Assembly: GCA_003160755.1 (NCBI GenBank)
Contig: QEXZ01000012.1
Span: forward strand, 1 to 20,144
DNA length: 20,144 nucleotides
Direction of reading: 5' to 3'
Source of the DNA: Methanomicrobiales archaeon
GTDB taxonomy: Archaea > Halobacteriota > Syntropharchaeia > Alkanophagales > Methanospirareceae
Notes under the pieces: model-generated
Databases searched by the model: none
Told to the model about the DNA's origin: nothing
What the model saw: only the letters and a program-made list of their open reading frames with translations
Part shown: positions 7,668 to 14,758 of the stretch, one piece after another
How positions within the stretch are numbered: position 1 is the first letter of the stretch
How the letters are laid out: each line of letters begins with the position of its first letter
Program-made: the position numbers and the translations under genes

Positions 7668-9142
7668 GAGAAGGAGTTCTGGTAAAGCCGTATGAGAGAT
7701 TGGATACAGAAGAGATACAGAAAATACATGAGGCTTCTCTTTCCATTTTAATCGACCCCGGGATAATATCGTATAACGGGGAAGCGGCAGAAATATTCGG
7801 GGATAACGGAGCGGAGGTCTCTTCGCATAATGGTTATTGGCGAGTAAGTATTCCTGAGGAGCTTGTAAAGGAAAGTGTAAAGCTTGCGCCTTCAGTGGTA
7901 AAATTGGGTGCGAGAAATGCGAAGAATGATTTGGTTCTGGACAGTAAAGAGCCAAGGGTGCGATTTGGCACCGGCTCGGAGACAAACGTGATTCTGGATA
8001 TGGGCGTAGAGGATTTTGTAAGCAAGGAATCAGGTATTGAAAGGCAATTTCCAGTTTTTCGGCGCAGAAGAGGAACCGTAAATGACCTTTGCCAGTCGGC
8101 GCGTGTGTGTGAGCAATTAGAGAACGTGGATTTCTTTATCCGAAACGTGAACATACAGGACGATGACATCACAGATGATAACAAAGACGTGAACAAGTTC
8201 TATGCCTCGCTGAACAATATGACGAAGCACGTGATGGGGGGATTAACAAATCTGGGAAAATTGGATGATGTAATAAGGATGGCAGAGCTTATTTCTGGTG
8301 GTAGAAAAGAGCCGATAATATCTTTTATCGCATGCGTGACGAAGAGTCCTCTACAGTTTGTCCGGGATAGCACGCAGAGCTTGATAGAAATGGTAAGGAG
8401 GAATTATCCAGTGGTGATCTCAGCCTCGCCGCAGGGGGGGTCCACAGCGCCGGTTCAAGAGGCTGGAACGGTAGCGCAGCAGAATGCAGAGATTTTAGCT
8501 GGCGTGACACTCAGCCAGTTAGTACGTGCGAAAGCGCCGGTATTATACGGCAGTAATCCGCTTCGTGTGAGGATGGATACCCTGGACAATATGTATGGTG
8601 CGCCGGAAACAAATCAATATTACATAGGTGGCGTTCAAATGGCTAAGTTCTATGGCATACCGTGTTATTCGGCTGCGGGAATAGGAGATTGTAAGTACCC
8701 GGGGATAGAAGCAACAGCGGAAAAGATGCTGTCTCATCTATTTAGTACACTCACCGGTGCCCAATACGTGCATTATGCATTTGGGTTGCTTGAAGGGACG
8801 AACACGCTTTCATTAGAGCAGCTTATACTGGATGACCTCCATGTAGGGCTGTGTAAATCAATATTAAGGGAGCAGAGGATAGAAGAGGAGTTGCGAGAGA
8901 GTTTGAAAGAGATAAGAGAAGTGATGAGCACTTCTCACAAGATGTTCACACGGTACGCACGCAAATATATGCGTTCAGGCAAGCTTATTCCATTCTATCC
9001 ATTTGAGGGGGATGGAAATGAGACGTTGATAAAAGTGAGGGAGAGGAAGGAGGAATTGCTCTCTGCACCGGTGGATGAGATTCCAGAAGATGTGAAGCGC
9101 GAGATATTTCATGAATTCGATGTTTTGGAGAGGATAAAATAA
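7664..9142 (+). CDS. MttB-superfamily corrinoid methyltransferase 1 (non-pyrrolysine)
   Basis: Catalyses methyl transfer from a methylated nitrogen compound to the Co(I) corrinoid of a partner protein. The 492-residue protein is of full MttB size (about 475-500). Family stretches include KPYERLDTEEIQKIHEASL (8-26), RFGTGSE (100-106), KFYASLNNMTKHVMGGLT (178-195), the SPLQF region (228-232) and AAGIGDCKYPGIEA (337-350). The last lies about where pyrrolysine is placed in trimethylamine MttB. No in-frame amber codon occurs, so this is a non-Pyl homologue like MtgB (glycine betaine), which is known to act without Pyl. Relative to the second copy it has about 10 extra residues near 118-135 and an acidic insert DDDITDDNKD (166-175). 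Substrate unknown: betaines, carnitine-type compounds or proline betaine are used by relatives. It overlaps the PaaX-like gene by four bases. Confidence 0.88.
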   Translation: MREGVLVKPYERLDTEEIQKIHEASLSILIDPGIISYNGEAAEIFGDNGAEVSSHNGYWRVSIPEELVKESVKLAPSVVKLGARNAKNDLVLDSKEPRVRFGTGSETNVILDMGVEDFVSKESGIERQFPVFRRRRGTVNDLCQSARVCEQLENVDFFIRNVNIQDDDITDDNKDVNKFYASLNNMTKHVMGGLTNLGKLDDVIRMAELISGGRKEPIISFIACVTKSPLQFVRDSTQSLIEMVRRNYPVVISASPQGGSTAPVQEAGTVAQQNAEILAGVTLSQLVRAKAPVLYGSNPLRVRMDTLDNMYGAPETNQYYIGGVQMAKFYGIPCYSAAGIGDCKYPGIEATAEKMLSHLFSTLTGAQYVHYAFGLLEGTNTLSLEQLILDDLHVGLCKSILREQRIEEELRESLKEIREVMSTSHKMFTRYARKYMRSGKLIPFYPFEGDGNETLIKVRERKEELLSAPVDEIPEDVKREIFHEFDVLERIK

Positions 9143-9148
9143 GAGGTG
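9143..9148 (+). promoter_or_regulatory. Shine-Dalgarno that decides the corrinoid protein start
   Basis: GAGGTG lies only 2 bases before the first possible start, GTG at 9151, but 8 bases before the ATG at 9157. The spacing favours 9157 as the true start. Confidence 0.6.
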
Positions 9149-9156
9149 TTGTGGTG

Positions 9157-9840
9157 ATGAAAATTTCAGAGGAAATATTGACGAAGATAAAAGAGAACGT
9201 GGTAAAAGGGAGGCGGAATAAGGAAGACGAGGACCTTGAGGGAGGGAGTGTTGGAGAGCCGGGAGTGGAGGAACTGGTAGATGGAGCATTGAAAGGAGAA
9301 ATTGGGCCAAAAAAGATAATCGAGTGCATTAACGATGCAATGGTTGTGGTGGGCAAGAAATTCGAGACCGGTGAATACTTCGTTCCCGACATGCTGGCAT
9401 CAGCAGAAGCGGTATCGGTGGGTATGGAAGTTTTAGAGCCGGAGCTTTTGAAAGTCGGGCAAAAGAAGGAGAAGTTTGTTGTTGCCACGGTAGAGGGTGA
9501 CATACACGACATCGGGAAGAACATATTTGCGATGATGCTGAAAGGAGCGGGGTTCGCTGTGATAGACATGGGAACAGACGTCTCCGCAGAGAAAATCGTT
9601 AAGACAGTAAAGGCTGAGGATGGAGAAATAGTGGGAATAGGGCTTTCTGCTTTGCTAACTACGACGATGGAGAACATGGGGGTAGTAACAGAGAAATTAA
9701 GAGAAGAGGGTATGTCGAAAAGCGTTTTAGTTGGTGGGGCAGCGGTTTCAAAGGAGTTTGCGGATAAAATCGGCGCTATTTACTGTGCTGACGCGTTTGA
9801 AGGTGTGGATAAGGCAAAGGAGTTGATAAAAAGGGGGTGA
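9157..9840 (+). CDS. Corrinoid protein of MttC/MtbC/MtgC type
   Basis: Carries the methyl group on a cobamide between the MttB-type enzyme and the pterin methyltransferase. The 227-residue protein has an N-terminal helical cap domain (about 30-95, with GKKFETGEYFVPDMLASAEA typical of B12-binding cap regions) and a Rossmann-like B12-binding domain (about 105-227). The latter holds the lower-axial-His motif D-x-H-x-x-G (Asp115, His117, Gly120 in EGDIHDIGKN), the SxL-like GLSALLT (162-168) and VGGAAVS. Start ATG 9157 is chosen over GTG 9151 because of Shine-Dalgarno spacing. Between the first helix and the cap there is a charged Gly-rich insert (about 18-36, KGRRNKEDEDLEGG) that looks like a flexible linker. 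It is the only corrinoid protein in the window, so it may serve both MttB paralogues. Its stop overlaps the next gene. Confidence 0.92.
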   Translation: MKISEEILTKIKENVVKGRRNKEDEDLEGGSVGEPGVEELVDGALKGEIGPKKIIECINDAMVVVGKKFETGEYFVPDMLASAEAVSVGMEVLEPELLKVGQKKEKFVVATVEGDIHDIGKNIFAMMLKGAGFAVIDMGTDVSAEKIVKTVKAEDGEIVGIGLSALLTTTMENMGVVTEKLREEGMSKSVLVGGAAVSKEFADKIGAIYCADAFEGVDKAKELIKRG

Positions 9841-11048
9841 TGGAAATGGGCGTGAAAGATGCCTATGATGATGCGATAAGTAGTGGTAGATATGAATCGG
9901 TGAGTGGAATAACGGGAAAATATGATAATGTACGGGTTTTGTGGGAAGATGAGATAACGAGAGCGCTCGTGAAGTCATGTATCCAGCGATTAGCACAGAG
10001 AAAGGATAAGATAAGAATAATGGATATGGGATGTGGATATGGCGACGGATATGAGCTGTTGAAGGGAATAAGGGAAGAAGATGGAGTCAATTGTGAGTAT
10101 TTGATTACGGATGAGGGGATAGAATACAAAGGATTTGACATCAATGCGAGTTTTATAAAAGAAGCGAGGGGAAGATATAAGGGGCATAAAAACACGAGCT
10201 TTGAAGTTGCGGACTTCAGCGAGGGATTTCCTTTTAAAGACGATGAATCATACGATATTTACTTCACATCTTATGGCTCGCTGTCGCACCTTGGAGATGA
10301 AGCAAATGCAAAGCTATTAGCAGATATTGCAGAGCATAGTAGTAATAATGGTAATAAGAGCGTGGTTGTATGCGATTGGCTGGGGAAATACTCGTATGAA
10401 TGGCAAAATTTATGGGAAGATAAGGACGACCTGAATATCGGAGAAGAAGAAGATTGGATAGATTACAGGATTTCGTATTTCGGTGACAAGGACGTTAAGA
10501 GCTTTCCGCTGAGGCTGATGAGCAAGGAAGAAGTAGAAGAGGCGGTGAAAAGAGCAAATGAGATTTCATCCGCGAGAATAAGGATAGAAGGCTTCGTTGA
10601 CCGGTCTATTTTTGTTGGTAGGCACATGGAGACTGGAGACTACAACAGGTATTGTATGCCCCTGCGGAGAATGGTGAACTCGTTGTTTGAGATAAATGTC
10701 GTAACAGATTTAGAGCAATTGCTGATAAGGTATCACAAGAAAAAGGGCGAGAGTTTCGAGTGGTTGAACAGGTTTTTTGAGGAGTTCTGTATGCGCTGGA
10801 ATGGCTTGATAAGCTATACAAATGAGTTGCTTTCAGGTGATAGTAAAGGAGCAGAACCTCTGTTGGAAGCTGAAGAAAAGATGTGCGAAATCGTGGATAG
10901 CAATGCATGGGTGGAGAATAGCAATCCACGTGCTAACATAATAGAGCCGCAACTTGGTCATTTGCTGCGAGAGCTTGAAATGGACCTGCAAGAGGGTATT
11001 GGTGCTTCTCACGGATTCATAGCTGTATTAAACGTAGGTCAATGTTAG
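9837..11048 (+). CDS. SAM-dependent class I methyltransferase with long C-terminal extension
   Basis: The N-terminal half is a Rossmann-fold SAM methyltransferase: motif I IMDMGCGYGDGYELL (61-75), an acidic residue after strand 2 (GFDINASFI, Asp101), ADFSE (125-129) and YDIYFTSYGSLSHL (139-152). The remaining roughly 200 residues (about 205-403) are not a domain I recognise; they are helical, with several Trp/Cys and end in GASHGFIAVLNVG. The start is ambiguous: GTG 9837 overlaps the corrinoid gene stop, ATG follows at 9840 and again at 9846, the last 5 bases after a GGGGGTGA stretch. Target unknown. Placement between the corrinoid protein and the pterin methyltransferase suggests a role in this pathway, such as making or modifying a methylated substrate or modifying a partner. 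It is not a standard component of Mtg/Mtt operons, which makes it notable. Confidence 0.8.
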   Translation: MMEMGVKDAYDDAISSGRYESVSGITGKYDNVRVLWEDEITRALVKSCIQRLAQRKDKIRIMDMGCGYGDGYELLKGIREEDGVNCEYLITDEGIEYKGFDINASFIKEARGRYKGHKNTSFEVADFSEGFPFKDDESYDIYFTSYGSLSHLGDEANAKLLADIAEHSSNNGNKSVVVCDWLGKYSYEWQNLWEDKDDLNIGEEEDWIDYRISYFGDKDVKSFPLRLMSKEEVEEAVKRANEISSARIRIEGFVDRSIFVGRHMETGDYNRYCMPLRRMVNSLFEINVVTDLEQLLIRYHKKKGESFEWLNRFFEEFCMRWNGLISYTNELLSGDSKGAEPLLEAEEKMCEIVDSNAWVENSNPRANIIEPQLGHLLRELEMDLQEGIGASHGFIAVLNVGQC

Positions 11049-11077
11049 TAAGAGCGAGAGCGAGTGGTGCTTAGCTT

Positions 11078-11851
11078 ATGATTGTTATCAGTGAGCGGAT
11101 AAATCAATTAATAAAAAAAGTAGGAAAAGCGATAAAAGCGCGGGATATGACTTACGTGCAGGAATTTGCGAAACGCCAGATAGAGAGCGGAGCAAATTGC
11201 TTAGATGTGTATGTTGAGGATGCAGAAGGGATAAAATGGGTAATAGAGACGATAAGAGAGGCTGTGGATGTCTGCATCTGTATAGACACAACGGAGCCAG
11301 CGATTTTAAAAGCTGCTCTTTCGGTGGTAGGGGAAGGGGACAATGATAAAAATAGGACAATAGTGAACTCGATAGATTTAGGGGAGAGGTTGGAGCCTTT
11401 TTTAGCGTTGATAAGAGAGCATGGATGTGAATGTGTGGCGCTGGCAATGGACGAAAAGGAAGGAATCCCGGACTCCGCAGAAGGGAGGTTAGAAGTCTGC
11501 AAGCAGATTCTTGACGCGGCTTCGAAGGCAGGAATAGAGAAAGACAGGATATATTTCGACCCGCTGGTCTTGCCTGTATCGGTAAATAGCGGCAACGGCT
11601 TGATAACGCTAAAGACATTGGAGTTATTAAAGCAAGAAGGGATGAAAACAACAATTGGGCTGACGAATATCTCTCAGGAACTGCCGAATAGAGGGTTACT
11701 CGAGGGTGCATATCTCGTTTCGTGCCTGAGATATTTGGATGCGGTTATGCTGAATCCGCTGGATAAGCAGGTGATGTCCATGTTGAAGGCAGGAGAAGCG
11801 GTTTTGGGAATGGACAAGCGCTGTCGTCGGTATTTACGTGATTACAGGTGA
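11078..11851 (+). CDS. MtrH/MtgA-like methylcorrinoid:tetrahydropterin methyltransferase
   Basis: A pterin-binding TIM-barrel protein that moves a methyl group between a corrinoid protein and a tetrahydropterin. It resembles MtgA, AcsE and MtrH. Visible features are ISERIN (4-9, matching the family's GERIN start), FAKRQIESGANCLDVYVED (about 29-47) with the Asp used for pterin, IDTTEP (69-74), YFDPLVLPV (about 159-167) and GLTNISQELPNR (195-206), the conserved pterin-site loop. At 257 residues it is a single domain with no B12 domain fused. No coenzyme M methyltransferase (MtbA type) is present, so methyl groups would enter the C1 pool as methyl-tetrahydromethanopterin or methyl-tetrahydrofolate. 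A weak Shine-Dalgarno (GAGTGGTG) lies 8 bases before the ATG. The last bases overlap the MFS gene start (GTGA). The choice of pterin cannot be told by eye. Confidence 0.87.
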   Translation: MIVISERINQLIKKVGKAIKARDMTYVQEFAKRQIESGANCLDVYVEDAEGIKWVIETIREAVDVCICIDTTEPAILKAALSVVGEGDNDKNRTIVNSIDLGERLEPFLALIREHGCECVALAMDEKEGIPDSAEGRLEVCKQILDAASKAGIEKDRIYFDPLVLPVSVNSGNGLITLKTLELLKQEGMKTTIGLTNISQELPNRGLLEGAYLVSCLRYLDAVMLNPLDKQVMSMLKAGEAVLGMDKRCRRYLRDYR

Positions 11852-13305
11852 GCTCTCGCAGATTATTTTATGGATGGGTACTTGTCGCTTGTGCAATGCT
11901 AATCACGATGGTCAGCTATATGATGAGATATTCCTTTGCTACGTTCTATCCATTTATATTGACTGATATGGGCTGGAGCAGGCCAGAAACAATGGCTGCA
12001 TTCATGGTGCACATGTATATGTACGGATGTTTCACAATTCTCACAGGATTATTAACTGATAGAATTGGACCCAGATGGACAATTTGTATCTTAGGCGGTA
12101 TATTTTGGCCTTTAGGATATTTTCTGATTGGTTATTCAGCAAACAGTCCAGCAATGTTTATCCTGTTTTATGGTGTCATTTGTGCGATAGGCGCTTCGGC
12201 ATGTTATGTACCGACAATGGGTATTGCAACAAAGTGGTTTATTAAGCATCGAGGTATGGCAGTGGGTATTGTATCTCTCGGTGTAGGTTTAGGCTGGTGT
12301 TTGTCAAGGATAGCGGGGTATTATTGTATAATAGGAGAATGGCGAAAGGGGTTTATGGTCATGGCAGTTATCGGAGGGGTCATCCTGTGGACTGCCGGAT
12401 TCGTTATGAGAAGGTCACCCGAAGATATGGGGTTAAAGCCGTTAAGTGCTGAGGAACCAAATCCAAATCCAAACAGTGGCAAACCCAAAAGCAAAAGAAG
12501 ATTTCCATCATGCTTCCTATTCCTACTTGCAGGATTTAGAGATATTTTGGCATTAGCTGCTATCTTCAGCAAAGGAAGGGTCCATAAATTGTTCTATATG
12601 TCAATGGGGAGTGGGATGGAGGTGGAGCCGCCAAAGAAGATGAGAAATAGCTGGTTTAGGAGATTTAGGAAAGCAGAAATGACACCGGTTGAGTTTACGC
12701 ATAAGGAAGCAGTGAGAACCTGGAGATTCTGGATGATATTTACAATGTACTTCTTCGGTTTGATCGGTTTATATGGTATACTCAAGAACGCTGCTGCGTA
12801 TTCGATACTGGAAGTAGGAATACCTAAAACGGTAGTTGCGGCATGGTTTGGGATACTGATAGGAACAGTTAGTATGCCGGGCAGATTTTTTGGCGGTGTG
12901 ATTTCTGACTATATCGGCAGAAGAATAGTTTTGACGACGTCCTTCATTATCGGGATTATAGATATCATATTATGGATAGTAATGGCACCAACTGTGTGGT
13001 GGTTTATAGGTTGTACCGCGCTGTTGGCGTTCTCTTATGGCACATGGGCACCTCTTGTACCTGCAATGATTGCAGATACTTTCGGGCGAGAGGCATCAGC
13101 CGGACTGTTTGGATTGGTCACTCTTGCCGCTGGTATAGGCGGTGGACTTGGTGCTGAGCTGCCAACACTTGTACCAACCTATAAGATAGGTTTTATTTAC
13201 TCGATTGTAGGGTATGTTGTTGCTATTTTGTTCTGCTGGTTTATAAAACCGCCTACACCTACACATAATTTTATAAGCTCACAAGATAGAGACCAAATAC
13301 TGTGA
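11848..13305 (+). CDS. MFS transporter, oxalate/formate-antiporter (OFA)-like
   Basis: A 12-helix major facilitator in the cytoplasmic membrane. The first half has six hydrophobic segments between residues 8 and 187 with motif A, GLLTDRIGPRW (67-77). The second half has six between about 293 and 466 with the paired motif GGVISDYIGRR (349-359). The sequence resembles the OFA/monocarboxylate branch, which exchanges small carboxylates. In this operon it probably imports the methylated substrate (a betaine is also a carboxylate) or exports the demethylated product; this is inference. Odd feature: the loop between helices 6 and 7 is about 105 residues, with PNPNPN, a basic run (KPKSKRR) and a hydrophobic island (about 221-240), longer than usual for MFS proteins. 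It starts with GTG overlapping the previous stop codon and ends 4 bases before the second MttB gene. Confidence 0.88.
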   Translation: MSSRRLFYGWVLVACAMLITMVSYMMRYSFATFYPFILTDMGWSRPETMAAFMVHMYMYGCFTILTGLLTDRIGPRWTICILGGIFWPLGYFLIGYSANSPAMFILFYGVICAIGASACYVPTMGIATKWFIKHRGMAVGIVSLGVGLGWCLSRIAGYYCIIGEWRKGFMVMAVIGGVILWTAGFVMRRSPEDMGLKPLSAEEPNPNPNSGKPKSKRRFPSCFLFLLAGFRDILALAAIFSKGRVHKLFYMSMGSGMEVEPPKKMRNSWFRRFRKAEMTPVEFTHKEAVRTWRFWMIFTMYFFGLIGLYGILKNAAAYSILEVGIPKTVVAAWFGILIGTVSMPGRFFGGVISDYIGRRIVLTTSFIIGIIDIILWIVMAPTVWWFIGCTALLAFSYGTWAPLVPAMIADTFGREASAGLFGLVTLAAGIGGGLGAELPTLVPTYKIGFIYSIVGYVVAILFCWFIKPPTPTHNFISSQDRDQIL

Positions 13306-13309
13306 AACA

Positions 13310-14758
13310 ATGTCAAGAGAGATAAAAAAAGGATTCTCAGGAGGACAATATAAACCCCTCTCAGCTTATGACGTGGGAAGGATACACGAAACCGCGTTCA
13401 GGATTTTGGATGAAATTGGTGTTCGTGTGGAACTGAAAGAGGCGTTGGACATATTCGAGCGAGGCGGTGCAGAGGTTGAGGTTAACCGTGGAGAGAAGAT
13501 AGTGCGGATTTCTTCGGAGTTAGTAGAAGCGATGGTGAAATCAGCGCCTTCAAAGATTGTTTTGGGTGGTCGAGAGAAGGAAAACGACCTCGTGCTGGAG
13601 GGCACACGTGTACACATGGGTACTGGCGGTGCTGCACTGAACGTTATTGATATAGACAGCGGAGAAAAGAGAAAAGGGACACTTCGCGACATAGCAGATA
13701 TAGCAAAGCTGGCAGATGCACTTGGCAATATACATTTTTTCGTAAGACCCTGTATAGCGCAAGATATACCGATTGAGGACCTCGTGGTGAACCAGTTCTA
13801 TGCTGGTCTTTCTAACACCACCAAGCATGTGATGTCAGGATGTGATAATGCGGAGAAGGTGGAGGAAGTAGTGGAAATAGCAGAACTCATAGCAGGTGGA
13901 GAAGTGAAAGACCGACCTCCTTTATCTTTCATAACGTGCTGGATGGATAGTCCGCTTTGTTTCGCTTCGAATGTTACAAAGGCGCTAATAGAAGTGGTGA
14001 AGAAGGATTTACCTGTGATCCTATCATCGGCACCAATTGCAGGACTGACATCTCCCATTACACTTGCGGGAACATTAGTTCAGCTACATGCAGAGGAATT
14101 ATCAGGGATTGTGTTCACACAACTGATAAATCCGGGTGCGCCGGTGGTTTACGGCGGAATACCTTCTATGGCAGATATGCATAACCTGAGATATATAGCG
14201 GGGGGAATGGAGTTTGGGATGATGAACGCAGCTATTTCGCAGTTGTCACAGTCCATAGGACTCCCCAACTACAATTCTGCCGGAATCACCGATGCGGCAA
14301 TACCCGACATACAGGCGGTGTACGAGAAAGCACATTCTATATGCCAGTGCGCACTTTCGGGCTCTAACCTTATACACCATGCAGCAGGTATGCTTGAATC
14401 CATGCTCACCGTGGATTACGGGCAATACGTCATAGATAACGAGATAATAGGGATGGCAATGAGGGGAGTGCGGGGGATAGAAGTGAACGAGGATACAGAG
14501 GCTTTGGACGAAATAAAGAGGGTAGGGCATGGCGGGGATTATTTGCGTTCTAAGCACACACGCAGGCATATGAGGACTGAGTTCTTTGAACCTATGCTTG
14601 CGAGCAGAGAAGAGCGAGAAGATAAGGATAAACAGGGGCTGCGTGACATAAGGGAATTGGCGAAGTCGAAAGTAAAGGAGGTGCTCGATACTCATACACC
14701 CGTAGAGATAGACCCAGAAGTGGATAGAAGGATAAGAGAGCGGTTTAATATCCTCTGA
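13310..14758 (+). CDS. MttB-superfamily corrinoid methyltransferase 2 (non-pyrrolysine)
   Basis: A second full-length (482-residue) MttB-family methyltransferase, clearly a distant paralogue of the first. Shared landmarks are LSAYDVGRIHETAFRILDE (17-35), HMGTGG (102-107), NQFYAGLSNTTKHVMSG (161-177), DSPLCF (213-218), NPGAPVVYGG (274-283) and SAGITDAAIPDIQA (323-336), the last at the level where Pyl sits in trimethylamine MttB. There is no in-frame TAG. It lacks the roughly 10-residue and acidic inserts of copy 1, so it looks closer to the minimal MtgB-like form. It probably handles a different methylated compound, or the next demethylation step, with the same corrinoid protein. No Shine-Dalgarno is evident in front of the ATG, 4 bases after the MFS stop. 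It is the last operon gene; its 3' end overlaps the opposing LLM gene by 14 bases. Confidence 0.88.
   Translation: MSREIKKGFSGGQYKPLSAYDVGRIHETAFRILDEIGVRVELKEALDIFERGGAEVEVNRGEKIVRISSELVEAMVKSAPSKIVLGGREKENDLVLEGTRVHMGTGGAALNVIDIDSGEKRKGTLRDIADIAKLADALGNIHFFVRPCIAQDIPIEDLVVNQFYAGLSNTTKHVMSGCDNAEKVEEVVEIAELIAGGEVKDRPPLSFITCWMDSPLCFASNVTKALIEVVKKDLPVILSSAPIAGLTSPITLAGTLVQLHAEELSGIVFTQLINPGAPVVYGGIPSMADMHNLRYIAGGMEFGMMNAAISQLSQSIGLPNYNSAGITDAAIPDIQAVYEKAHSICQCALSGSNLIHHAAGMLESMLTVDYGQYVIDNEIIGMAMRGVRGIEVNEDTEALDEIKRVGHGGDYLRSKHTRRHMRTEFFEPMLASREEREDKDKQGLRDIRELAKSKVKEVLDTHTPVEIDPEVDRRIRERFNIL

Noticed and set aside
11088..11711. A 207-codon minus-strand open frame opposite the pterin methyltransferase gene
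   Set aside because: Leu/Ser/Pro-rich, no recognisable motif, entirely antisense to a gene with clear family motifs.
7664..14758. Possible pyrrolysine (amber read-through) in the MttB-family genes
   Set aside because: Both frames are continuous without an internal TAG, and no pyl genes are seen in the window.
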